The position numbers and the translations under genes were made by a program. DNA of 18,783 nt from Betaproteobacteria bacterium (GTDB taxonomy: Bacteria; Pseudomonadota; Gammaproteobacteria; Burkholderiales; Burkholderiaceae_C): NCBI GenBank assembly GCA_005882155.1, contig VBCQ01000187.1, positions 1 through 18,783 on the forward strand, in the 5' to 3' direction. Positions 7,470 through 14,784 of the stretch are shown piece by piece. The notes under the pieces are model-generated. The model searched no databases and had not been told where the DNA came from. It was given only the letters and a program-made list of their open reading frames with translations. Numbering within the stretch: the stretch's first letter is position 1; each line of letters starts with the position of its first letter.

Positions 7470-9199
7470 TTCACGTCGAAGAACGGCACGCCGATGCCGC
7501 GCCCCGCGAGCGCCTCGGCTTCGCGGTTCAGCACATCCATCGTCTTGCGCGCGCTCGCGATCGCAACTTGTGCCGCGTCGAATCGCTGCGCCGCTTCGTT
7601 GACGTAAGCATCGTGCAGCGCCGCCAGCAGCGAGCGATAGGCGTCGAGCGCGACCTTCGTCTCATCGGGTGTGCCGAGGCGAATGTCGCGCAGATACGGC
7701 CACGGCGCGCCGGCGCCGCGATAGGTGTTCAGAATGCGCCGCATTTCGCGGAAGCGCTCGTAGTGCAGCATGCCGTCGCTGTCGATCTTGACCGCAAGCT
7801 CGTAAAGATGGCTCGGATAGCGGTCGCGTTGTTCCAGCGTCGCGACGCAGCGCGCATACGCCGTGTCGAGCTTGCCGCCGGGCCGCTCGACACGCACATA
7901 CGCGTCGAGCGCTTCGTAGTCGAGCACGCGCAAGCCCGGCGTATGCAAGCCCTTCAAGCCGATCGGCCCGTGCGCGCTGTGGCGAAGCACCGGCGCGTAA
8001 TGCTTGCCATGCGGATAGAAGCCGGCGCGGTCGAGCTCCCACAGCAACTGATTGACCCAGCGCAGGTGCGTCATCTCGCTCGCCGCGACGATGATCAACG
8101 ACTGCCGCACGGCTGCGAGGTCATCGGCCAGCGTCGACCAGCGGTCCTTCGGCAATTCGCGCATCGACTTCAGCGAGAACATCGAATACAGGTATTCGAG
8201 CGCGAGCGTCAACTCCATCGGCGCGAGCTCGTTCTCGAGCGCATGGATCATCTCCGCCGCATCGGCGTACGGCTGCGCATGGTCGGGACTCGGCGGCGTG
8301 TAGACCGCGCCGATCTCGCGCCCGCCAATCACGAATTCGAGTTCCTGCCAGCGCTGGTTGATCTCGAAGTGATCGATCTGGTCTTCACGCGCGGCCGAGC
8401 GTGTCACCGGCGCCGCCACAGCGCCGGCGGGACTGCGGTCGCGGCGCAGCCAGTCGAGGTAGGTCAGCGCCGTGGTCGGGTCCTTCGGGTCGCCGCCAGG
8501 AATCGTTGCGCCGCTGGCCTCGCCCATCACGACATCCGGATGGTTGGATGCCCAGTAGTAGCAGGCGCAATCGCGGAAGTCGTGCTGCCACGGATTGCAC
8601 AGGCTTTGCGTCAGCTCGCCGGGCTCGTAGTCGACCGCGATGACGCCGGCCGGCGTGGTGTAGCGGCGGCGGTAGCCGCTGAGCTGAACCGTCGGCCGCG
8701 GCTCGCTCGCATCGCGCCGCACGAGGCTGATGGTCAACAGCGGCTCGAGCGCGATGCTGCGCAGGAATCTCCACACCGTCTCGCCGTCGTAGGGCTTGCC
8801 GTTTGGCTGCTCGGTTGAAATGCGCTTGCCCGATTGCTCGATCCACTGCAGGTACCAGCGGCCATCGCTGAGCGTGTTGCCGATGTCGCCGCTCAATTGC
8901 GCGAGCAGTGTCTGCACCCATGGCAGCTCGCTGCGCTCGGGCAGCATCGTTTCGTTCTGCCATTCGACTGCGGCGAGGCGAATGCCGGCCTGGTTCGGCA
9001 GCGCCTGCGCGACCGGCGCGGCGGGCGCGGTGACGACGCGAAACAGCAGGCCGGGAAAGAAGCGGCCTTCGAGATTGCGCACGTCGAGCTCGAGTCCGGG
9101 AAAGCAATTCGCGACGCTCGCATCGAGCCGCGCGCTCGCCGGGTTGCCGACGACCGCGGCGCGCGCGGTGCGATTGCGCGGCTTGAACTCCGCGCTCAT
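7466..9199 (-). CDS. LodA/GoxA C-terminal-like protein fused to a ferritin-like domain, putative tryptophylquinone subunit
   Basis: A 577-residue protein starting at ATG 9199, after a strong ribosome site (GGAGGGGAG) and overlapping the previous stop by 4 bp. The first ~290 residues resemble the cofactor half of LodA/GoxA amino acid oxidases. They contain VANCFPGLELDVRN (Cys32) and SLCNPWQHDFRDCACYYW (Cys201, Trp204, Cys211, Cys213, Trp216), followed by ASNHPDVV. In LodA the CTQ cofactor is a crosslinked Cys and Trp; from memory the Trp sits in a PWQ-type motif and the Cys in a C..F.PG.E motif, so Cys32 and Trp204 are the prime candidates. Residues ~311-500 are a ferritin-like four-helix domain (PMELTLALEYLYSMFSLK; IIVAASEMTHLRWVN with Glu375/His378; MLHYERFREM with His479/Glu481), similar to the domain in VioB-like proteins. 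No signal peptide is seen, so it is probably cytoplasmic. It is neither a complete LodA nor a plain ferritin-like protein. Substrate is unknown. Confidence 0.65.
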   Translation of the reverse strand: MSAEFKPRNRTARAAVVGNPASARLDASVANCFPGLELDVRNLEGRFFPGLLFRVVTAPAAPVAQALPNQAGIRLAAVEWQNETMLPERSELPWVQTLLAQLSGDIGNTLSDGRWYLQWIEQSGKRISTEQPNGKPYDGETVWRFLRSIALEPLLTISLVRRDASEPRPTVQLSGYRRRYTTPAGVIAVDYEPGELTQSLCNPWQHDFRDCACYYWASNHPDVVMGEASGATIPGGDPKDPTTALTYLDWLRRDRSPAGAVAAPVTRSAAREDQIDHFEINQRWQELEFVIGGREIGAVYTPPSPDHAQPYADAAEMIHALENELAPMELTLALEYLYSMFSLKSMRELPKDRWSTLADDLAAVRQSLIIVAASEMTHLRWVNQLLWELDRAGFYPHGKHYAPVLRHSAHGPIGLKGLHTPGLRVLDYEALDAYVRVERPGGKLDTAYARCVATLEQRDRYPSHLYELAVKIDSDGMLHYERFREMRRILNTYRGAGAPWPYLRDIRLGTPDETKVALDAYRSLLAALHDAYVNEAAQRFDAAQVAIASARKTMDVLNREAEALAGRGIGVPFFDVK

Positions 9200-10887
9200 G
9201 GTGTTCTCCCCTCCTCGGCCAGCAGATCGAGGAACCCGATCATCATTTGATACTGCCGCCGCGTCAGCGACAGCGGCACGTAGTACGCGTCGCGCATGTA
9301 CGGCGGCATGCGCATGTCGTGCAGCACGTCGCGCAGCACGCGCGGGTCGCGAAACGCCGGGTTTGGGTCGGGGCCGGGCTCGTCGGCCCATTCGCCGATC
9401 AATCCGAACGGCGGGCGCAGCAAGCGCCGCACATGCATGTGGCGACGACGCAGAAAGTCGATCAGGATCGTCTCGTCCATCAGCTGCGAATGCACGAACG
9501 GCACGACCTCGGTGAACGGCAAACTGTCGCCGCGCGAGCTCGTCGTGCTGAACACCGATGCCTGCTGACCCGGCATCAGATCGGGCACGCGGTCGACCCA
9601 CGGTTTGTCGTCGCGCGTCATGCTGGTCGGCCCAGTGGCCGGCAGCGCCTCGCTCGCGCCGGTCGCAGCGGTCTTCGCCGCGTTGTCCTGCAATCCCTCG
9701 GTGCGCGCCTGGTCGAGGTTGAGCGAGGCCGCCGACTCGAACACGCGGCGGAACAATTCGACGACCTCGTCCTTGATCTCATCGAAGTTCTCGCGTGTCA
9801 CCTTCACGAGCGGAAGATCGCGATCATCGAGGTCGTCGTTGACGCCGTAGAACGGCCGCCGATCGGGCGCGAACGCGGGCGGTCCGGCAAATACGCGCGC
9901 ATGTGCCCGATAGCGCTGGTCGCGCCAGGCGAGCGTCGCCGTGATCAACGCGTCGCAGCTGTCGTCGACGACACCCCATGAAGTGCTGTCGCCGTCGTCG
10001 GAGCCGTCGTAGCCGTCCTGCGGCTGCGGGTCGTCGTACAGGCCGGTCACCATGCGATAGGTCGACCATGGCGTCGCATCGCTCAAGATGCGATTCGCCG
10101 GCGGCACGATCGTGTGCATGCGACCTTCGAGCGTGCCGGCGAGCTGCAACACGTCGATCGGCCCGGTGATCGCTTGCCGATCGCTGCCGACCACCGCACG
10201 CGGCGGCCCGTAGACCGTGCCGATCGCGGGCGTGAAGCGCAGCCGCAGCACGCTCAAGTCGACCTGCTCGGCATGACTCGTGGAACCGCTGCGCGGCCGA
10301 ATCCACTGCACCACGCCGAGCGGGATCGGCCTGTCGGGCGAGACGAGCGGCTGCTGTCCCGAGTTGTGGCGGCTGAACGCGTTCAAGACATGCTTGGCGT
10401 GATCGTCGCCGCCGATGTCGACGCGCGCGGTGAAGCTGCAGCCCATGTCGGAAACGCCGCTCACCGAATCGGTGACGCGCCGCGCCGCCTTGAAATTGCT
10501 CGCCGTCACCTCGATCGCGATGTGCTTCATCGTGATGCCGAGCTCATGCAGCCGCGATGGCGTCAATGGCAGCTCTTCGACGCTGCCGTCATGCGGCGAT
10601 TGAAAGCGGCCCCACAGCTCGAAGAACGGCGCGACCGGCCGTACCGAGCCGTCGTCGTCCTTGAAGCGGATCGACTTCGGCAGATGAGGCTCGAGACTGC
10701 CGTCGTCGCGCACCGTGAAGCTGAGCGCCGGCGCGATGACCGTCTGCACGCCGCCATGCGCGGCACGCGAGCTTGTCCATTCGAACGATTCGAGCGGCGT
10801 CGGGCTCGCGCCGAGCCGCGCGATGGCCATCGGCGGGTTGAAGAAGATGTCGAGCAGCGTGTGCATGGGTCGATGCAATTCAGCCAT
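9196..10887 (-). CDS. LodA N-terminus-like protein, putative partner subunit
   Basis: A 563-residue protein without signal peptide or membrane segments. It begins with a segment like the LodA/GoxA N-terminus (PMAIARLGASPTP, residues ~19-31). Other matching-style segments are LRLRFTPAIGTVYGPPRAV (~214-232), VPPANRIL (~261-268), CDALITATLAWRD (~311-323) and VFAGPPAFAPDRRPF (~332-346). Near the C-terminus, LSLTRRQYQMMIGFLDLL recalls the LodA segment around LT..QY. The middle (~385-430) is low-complexity and may be a linker. It lacks a PWQ-type quinone motif, which is found in the next gene. The frame is open to 10962, but ATG 10887 is chosen because it overlaps the stop of the upstream oxidase by one base (TGATG). 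A later ATG at 10866 is possible. The LodA relationship is from motif memory and is tentative; function is otherwise unknown. Confidence 0.6.
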   Translation of the reverse strand: MAELHRPMHTLLDIFFNPPMAIARLGASPTPLESFEWTSSRAAHGGVQTVIAPALSFTVRDDGSLEPHLPKSIRFKDDDGSVRPVAPFFELWGRFQSPHDGSVEELPLTPSRLHELGITMKHIAIEVTASNFKAARRVTDSVSGVSDMGCSFTARVDIGGDDHAKHVLNAFSRHNSGQQPLVSPDRPIPLGVVQWIRPRSGSTSHAEQVDLSVLRLRFTPAIGTVYGPPRAVVGSDRQAITGPIDVLQLAGTLEGRMHTIVPPANRILSDATPWSTYRMVTGLYDDPQPQDGYDGSDDGDSTSWGVVDDSCDALITATLAWRDQRYRAHARVFAGPPAFAPDRRPFYGVNDDLDDRDLPLVKVTRENFDEIKDEVVELFRRVFESAASLNLDQARTEGLQDNAAKTAATGASEALPATGPTSMTRDDKPWVDRVPDLMPGQQASVFSTTSSRGDSLPFTEVVPFVHSQLMDETILIDFLRRRHMHVRRLLRPPFGLIGEWADEPGPDPNPAFRDPRVLRDVLHDMRMPPYMRDAYYVPLSLTRRQYQMMIGFLDLLAEEGRTP

Positions 10888-12443
10888 CAGATGTCGATCG
10901 CGATCGCCGCCGGACTCCACGCCTCCACCACGACCACATCGCCCTTCGCGACCTTGGGCCACTTCTGCCCCTTCGCCGGCGACACGCTTTGCGCGTAGTG
11001 GAAGAAGTTCTTCGGGTCGACCTTGCGCTTGATGTAGAGCAGCCGATCGAACGCCTCGGCCCAGTAGCGCTTGCGGTAGTCGAGCTGCGAGATGCGCGGG
11101 TAGTTCTGGTAGCTCTCGCCATTGCCGACACCGTCGAGCAGGCGCATGCAGTCGTCGAGCCAGGCTTGAATCTCGCGTTGCTGCTGGTCGGTCATCCAGA
11201 ACACGTCGACGAAGAAGTCCATGTCGGCGTCGCGATGGATGAATGCGGTCTTTTCGCGCGGCAGCTCGTTGATCTTGCCGCCGTAGGGCTCGATCGCGAA
11301 GCAGCTCCAGGGGTTCGGGCTCGCGGCGAAGCGCTCGCAGACCTTTTTCCAGTCCTTGAGCTTCAAGCGCTTGGCGATGATCGTCGACTGCTTGTCTTCG
11401 CGCGCGAGGTCGGGGCAGTTGGGCACCGGCTCGGGCGTTTCGAAGAGCCAGTCGTTGAGCTCGTTGTAGCTGCCTTCGCGGTCGAGCTGCAGCGTCGCGC
11501 CGGTGTCCTTCAGCAAGGGCTGCAGCAGCTTCAGGCCGTCGGCGCGCGAACCCCAGTAGACGCCGCGCATGATCAGCACCGGCAGCGCGGGCTTGCCCTC
11601 GGGCTGGCTTTCGAAAACGAAAGCACCCATGTAGCCGAGATCATTGCTGACGCCGTTCGCCATGTAGCCCGACTGCATCGCGACCATTGCGGCAGGTGCC
11701 TGGTCGATCGTCCAGCGCAAGCCGAATCCCCACAGCCGGCGCAGCGGCTCCAAGCGATAGGTGGCCTGCAACAGGATGCCGAAATTGTTGCCGGTGCCGC
11801 CGCGCATCGCCCAGAACAGGTCGTCGTTGACCTTCTCGCTGGCGCGCGCGATGCGACCATCGGCGAGCATCACCAGCATCTCGACGACGTTGTCGCAGTT
11901 CATGCCGAACTTGCGCGAGGTGAGGCCTTAGCCGCCGCCTTGCATGAAGCCGGCTACGCAGACATCGCCGCAAACCCCCGTGGGCACATGCAGCTGGTAG
12001 TCGGCCAGCGTCGCGTTGAGATGCGCCCAGTTGGTGCCTGGGCCGACGACCGCTTGCTTGGCCTGCGGGTCGACGTAGACGCCGTTCATCCGGCTGGTGT
12101 CGATGACCATGCCGTTGTTGGTCGAGAAGCCCGCCGTGCTGTGGCCACCCGAGCGCGTCGTGACCCACAGGCCATGCTGGTGGGCGAACGCGAGGCAGGC
12201 GTGGACGTCGGCGAAGACTTCGCAATACGCGATCAGCAGCGGGAAGTTCTGGAACGCGTAGTTCGACAGCTGTCGTGCCGACGCATAGCCGCCGTCCGAT
12301 GACAGCACCACGTCGCCTTGCATGCGGTGCTGCAATGCGCTTGCTTCGGCGGCCGTGAAAGGCGCCGCAAATGGGTCGACGCTGCCGACCCAGCCATGCA
12401 GTTTTTGCAGGCGCGCGGTCTGCCTGCGAGTTCGTCGCCACAT
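10887..12443 (-). pseudogene. Berberine-bridge-type FAD-linked oxidase interrupted by one in-frame TAA
   Basis: Two ORFs in the same frame (12443-11928 and 11927-10887) together encode one ~518-residue FAD-binding PCMH/BBE oxidase. The first part has the covalent FAD sites of bicovalent BBE enzymes: TTRSGGHSTAGFS (8-alpha-histidyl His) and VPTGVCGDVCVAGFMQGGG (6-S-cysteinyl Cys). A TAA codon (11930-11928) then stands where the family motif GGGYG would have Tyr, and the frame continues GLTSRKFGMNCDN. The second part runs through FWAMRGGTGNNFGI to the BBE domain end RKVDPKNFFHYAQSV. One base change (TAC to TAA) explains it. The start ATG 12443 has GGGAGAA 9-15 bp upstream. It is the promoter-proximal gene of the operon and stops on the start codon of the next gene. 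It could be a true nonsense mutation, a sequencing error or, less likely, read-through; restart at ATG 11903 would lose the FAD-attachment domain. Confidence 0.85.
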
Positions 12444-12516
12444 GCTTGTTCTCCCGACGCGCTTCGATTGGCGCGCACGTTAGCACGCCGCGTCGCGGTT
12501 AAACGCATCGAAGACG

Positions 12517-12532
12517 AGTGAACTATTTCACT
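12517..12532 (-). promoter_or_regulatory. CRP-type palindrome (GTGA-N6-TCAC) upstream of the oxidase operon
   Basis: On the minus strand the sequence is AGTGAAATAGTTCACT, a perfect inverted repeat with 6-bp arms (AGTGAA/TTCACT) matching the CRP core GTGA-N6-TCAC. It lies in the 114-bp gap between the CRP-family gene and the FAD oxidase, centred about 81 bp before the ATG at 12443. The same orientation and distance are seen for the related element upstream of the GNAT gene. AT-rich sequence nearby (TTTAAC, TAACGT on the minus strand) could hold a -10 box, but I could not fix one. Control by the neighbouring regulator is inferred. Confidence 0.55.
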
Positions 12533-12557
12533 GCGCTTGGGCGCCGGAGCAAAGCGT

Positions 12558-13202
12558 TCACCAAGCCGCAGGCAACTTCTTGCAGATGACGAGCTGCTTG
12601 TCGTCGCGCACCGAGACGTAGCCGCCCACCGTCAGCTCCTTCATGATGCGATTGACCATTTCGCGCGACGAGCCGACGCGGTCGGCAATGTCCTGCTGCG
12701 TCAGCTTCTGGCGCACGACGCGCTGAGTGCCGTCGGCCTCGGACATGTCGGTCAGCACGCGCACCACGCGGCCGTAGACGTCCTGCAGCGCGAGGCTCTT
12801 CACCTGCTCGGTGAGGCGCCGCACCATGCGGATGAGCTTGAGCGTCAGGTGCAGCGCGAAGTCAGGTTGCTCGGCCAAAAACTGCTTCAGCTCCGAGCCC
12901 TGAACGACGCAGCAGCTCGTGGGCTCGAGCGTCTTCACCGACACCGAGCGCCGCTCGCCGTCGATCGACAGCTCGCCCAAGTATTCGCCCGGACCATGCT
13001 CGCTCAAGATGATCTCGCGCCCGTTGTCGGCGCTCGAGTAAGCCTTGACCCGGCCGGAGAGAACGATGTAGAGCGAGTCGGTGGAGTCGCCTTCGTTGAT
13101 GAGAATCGCGTTCGCCGGGAAGGAGCGCGTTCCGCCGCGCTGGCCGATGGCGTCGAGCAGGGCTTTGGGAAGGCGGTCGTCGGCAGGAAGGTCGGTCGGC
13201 AT
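12558..13202 (-). CDS. CRP/FNR-family transcriptional regulator, CRP-like
   Basis: A 214-residue regulator with an N-terminal cyclic-nucleotide-binding beta-barrel and a C-terminal winged helix-turn-helix (KLTQQDIADRVGSSREMVNRIMKEL). The recognition helix SSREMVNR has Arg180, Glu181 and Arg185, the same residues and even the same numbers that read GTGA in E. coli CRP. The barrel keeps most of the cAMP pocket: GEL (~76-78), Arg85-Ser86 and Thr131. There is no FNR-type N-terminal Cys cluster. ATG 13202 is chosen because family members start at the equivalent of MPTDL; the frame is open to 13271 and no strong ribosome site marks either start. GTGA-N6-TCAC palindromes at 12517 and 16430 make local targets plausible. 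Whether it is the organism's global CRP or a paralogue cannot be told from here. Confidence 0.88.
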   Translation of the reverse strand: MPTDLPADDRLPKALLDAIGQRGGTRSFPANAILINEGDSTDSLYIVLSGRVKAYSSADNGREIILSEHGPGEYLGELSIDGERRSVSVKTLEPTSCCVVQGSELKQFLAEQPDFALHLTLKLIRMVRRLTEQVKSLALQDVYGRVVRVLTDMSEADGTQRVVRQKLTQQDIADRVGSSREMVNRIMKELTVGGYVSVRDDKQLVICKKLPAAW

Positions 13203-13229
13203 GGGTCGATTATCCGCAGCACGCGGCGC

Positions 13230-13245
13230 ATGGGAATAAATCACT
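13230..13245 (+). promoter_or_regulatory. Weak CRP-like half-site upstream of the CRP-family gene
   Basis: ATGGGAATAAATCACT matches 11 of 16 positions of the palindrome at 12517-12532. It has a perfect TCAC half and an AATA core but a poor left half (TGGG). It lies 28-43 bp before the regulator's ATG, where autoregulation would be expected. The evidence is weak alone. Confidence 0.2.
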
Positions 13246-13371
13246 CGGAGACGGCGACTTTCTGCCGCCAATCGGTCACCTCGAGAACGTAAATTCTGCG
13301 TCAGTGCGTTGCACCAGCCGCCGTCGAGTGGCGCAGCGCGGGGGGCCTGGCACGCTCAGGGTGTTGCAGAC

Positions 13372-13409
13372 GGCCGGTGACCACGCGAGTTTCTCGCTCG
13401 TCACCGGCC
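13372..13409 (-). terminator. Large hairpin just after greB
   Basis: GGCCGGTGAC (13372-13381) pairs perfectly with GTCACCGGCC (13400-13409). Inside, GCGAG (13385-13389) pairs with CTCGC (13393-13397) around a TTT loop. It begins 6 bp after the greB stop codon. No clear T-run follows on the minus strand, so it may act as a Rho-dependent end or mRNA-protecting hairpin. Confidence 0.45.
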
Positions 13410-13415
13410 CGATGC

Positions 13416-13982
13416 TCAATGTGGCTCAGGCGCTGGATAGCTCACCTCGAGCACCTCGATCTTCTCCAGCCCGCCCGGCGTCATCAGCGTCACCTCGTCA
13501 CCCACCTTCGACTTCAGCAGTGCGCGCGCGATCGGCGCGATCCAGCTCACTTCGCCGTGGCTGCTGTCGGCCTCGTCGATTCCCTTGATCGTGATCGTGC
13601 GCTCTTCGCCGCGCTCGTTGGCGTAGGTGACCGTCGCGCCGAAGAACACCTGGTCGCGGCCGTGATGAAGCGACGGGTCGACCACTTCTGCGATGTCGAG
13701 CCGCTTGGTGAGAAAGCGAATGCGCCGGTCGATCTCGCGCAAGCGCTTCTTGCCGTAGAGGTAGTCGCCGTTCTCAGATCGGTCGCCGTTCTTCGCCGCC
13801 CATGACACGACGTCGACGATCTTCGGCCGCTCGTCATCGAGCAGACCCATCAGCTCGCGGCGCAGCCGCGCGTAACCGGCCGGCGTCACGTAGTTCTTCG
13901 CGCCTTGCGGCAGTGCCGGCAACGCCAGCTCGTCATCGTCGTCGTCGGTGCCGTCGCTCTCACGCGTGAAAGCCTTGTTCAT
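13416..13982 (-). CDS. greB: Transcription elongation factor GreB
   Basis: A 188-residue GreA/GreB-family factor that rescues backtracked RNA polymerase by stimulating its transcript cleavage. The start MNKAFTRE is typical of GreB. After an acidic stretch (DDDDDE, ~14-19) comes the coiled-coil domain with YVTPAGYARLRREL, the catalytic-tip segment NGDRSENGDYLYGKKRLREIDRRI (residues ~65-88, in two parts) and TKRL. The C-terminal FKBP-like domain follows (VFFGATVTYANERGEE, VSWIAPIARALLKSKVGDEV). GreB rather than GreA is indicated by the N-terminus and the LREIDRRIRFLTKRL wording. The ribosome site AAGGAG (13998-13993) overlaps the end of the upstream DUF4337 gene, which is 15 bp away, so the two are probably cotranscribed. 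Confidence 0.92.
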   Translation of the reverse strand: MNKAFTRESDGTDDDDDELALPALPQGAKNYVTPAGYARLRRELMGLLDDERPKIVDVVSWAAKNGDRSENGDYLYGKKRLREIDRRIRFLTKRLDIAEVVDPSLHHGRDQVFFGATVTYANERGEERTITIKGIDEADSSHGEVSWIAPIARALLKSKVGDEVTLMTPGGLEKIEVLEVSYPAPEPH

Positions 13983-13997
13983 GGCGCTGCAACTCCT

Positions 13998-14603
13998 TCA
14001 ACCCAGCAGCGAGACCAACCCGCCCGGATGCAGCGTCAGGCCCATCAAGCCCGCCAGACCCATCACTGCGCCGAAGCCGGCCGGCACCAGGCTCAGCAGG
14101 TACAGCCACCACAGCTGCGTCAGCGATGCGATGGCAAGCAGCGCGATGGCGATCGCGATGGACGCATCGGAGAGATCGAATTGATCGTCGCGAAAATTCA
14201 GCGCATCGTAATTCTTCTGATCCTGCTCGGCCTGCCGGCGCAGCTCTTCCTTCTTCTTCGATTGGTCGGCCGCGAGCGTTTCGTAGCGCGCGATCGCCTC
14301 CTGGTACGCGCTTTGGCGCGCCGGCGGCTGGGCCTCGCTTTGCAGGCGCAGCTGCACGACCGTCGCGCGGGCCAGCTCTTCGCGCAGATTGCGCGCCTGG
14401 TAGAACGCCCAGTGATCGATCTTGTCGGCCTGCGCCTGCTGCATCGCCTGCACGATGTTGTCGTCCTTGACCTTGCAGACGCCCATGAAGGTCGCGAGCA
14501 CCGCCACCGTCACGGCCACCGCGGCGTTCAGTCGCGGATGCGGCTTGGCAGCGGGCGCCTCGTTGGCGTCGTCTTTCACCAGGTCGAGCGGTTCGATGTC
14601 CAT
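13998..14603 (-). CDS. DUF4337 family membrane protein
   Basis: A 201-residue membrane protein of unknown function, matching the DUF4337 layout. One transmembrane helix lies near the N-terminus (~26-42, AAVAVTVAVLATFMGV) just before KVKDDNIVQAMQQAQADKIDHWAFYQARNLRE (two parts, ~45-76), a family-typical segment. A Gln/Lys/Glu-rich coiled-coil region (~95-133) follows, then two hydrophobic helices (~147-165 and ~167-190). ATG 14603 is the only sensible start; the frame is open far upstream, but that part is antisense to the araC-type gene. The ribosome site is weak. It precedes greB by 15 bp. Confidence 0.8.
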   Translation of the reverse strand: MDIEPLDLVKDDANEAPAAKPHPRLNAAVAVTVAVLATFMGVCKVKDDNIVQAMQQAQADKIDHWAFYQARNLREELARATVVQLRLQSEAQPPARQSAYQEAIARYETLAADQSKKKEELRRQAEQDQKNYDALNFRDDQFDLSDASIAIAIALLAIASLTQLWWLYLLSLVPAGFGAVMGLAGLMGLTLHPGGLVSLLG

Positions 14604-14681
14604 CGGCTCAAGGGTCGTCGTGAAAACACGAGAGCTTAGCAAGCGCGACCGGACTCGTCGTACATCGTCGGGTTGTTCCCA

Positions 14682-14693
14682 GTTGGGCCCAAC
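14682..14693. promoter_or_regulatory. Perfect 12-bp palindrome in the divergent promoter region
   Basis: GTTGGGCCCAAC is a perfect palindrome within the 181-bp gap between the divergent DUF4337-greB and AraC-family genes. It could be an operator; no binding protein can be named. Confidence 0.3.
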
Positions 14694-14726
14694 GATTCCT
14701 GCGGATATCTTCTCGGGACAAAAAAC

Positions 14727-14738
14727 GAACGAGCGTTC
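14727..14738. promoter_or_regulatory. Operator-like inverted repeat GAACG-AG-CGTTC
   Basis: A 5-bp perfect inverted repeat flanked by A- and T-runs (AAAAAC before, TATTTTT after), about 47 bp upstream of the AraC-family start codon. The form resembles TetR-family operators, and the AT-rich flanks suggest a promoter. No TetR gene is in the window, so the assignment is a guess. Confidence 0.3.
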
Positions 14739-14784
14739 TATTTTTCGCGTCGTCCGGAAAACCGGAAACAACGGAAGCACTGCC

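Noticed and set aside
7568..8818. 416-aa plus-strand ORF
   Set aside because: Antisense of the 577-residue gene that has strong start signals and domain motifs.
6132..9199. Calling the locus a true quinohemoprotein amine dehydrogenase (qhp) operon
   Set aside because: No cytochrome subunit with CxxCH, no small QhpC-like gamma subunit and no QhpE-type protease are present; only the maturase types are similar.
10888..10962. 25-residue N-terminal extension of the 563-residue protein
   Set aside because: Gly/Arg-rich and lying inside the oxidase gene; the TGATG overlap supports the start at 10887.
10989..12302. 437-aa plus-strand ORF crossing the nonsense codon of the FAD oxidase
   Set aside because: Although it is open where the oxidase is broken, its translation has no recognisable motifs, while the minus strand is a clear BBE oxidase on both sides of the stop.
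13203..13271. 23-residue extension of the CRP-family regulator
   Set aside because: Not typical of the family and it overlaps the likely promoter; MPTDL at 13202 fits relatives.
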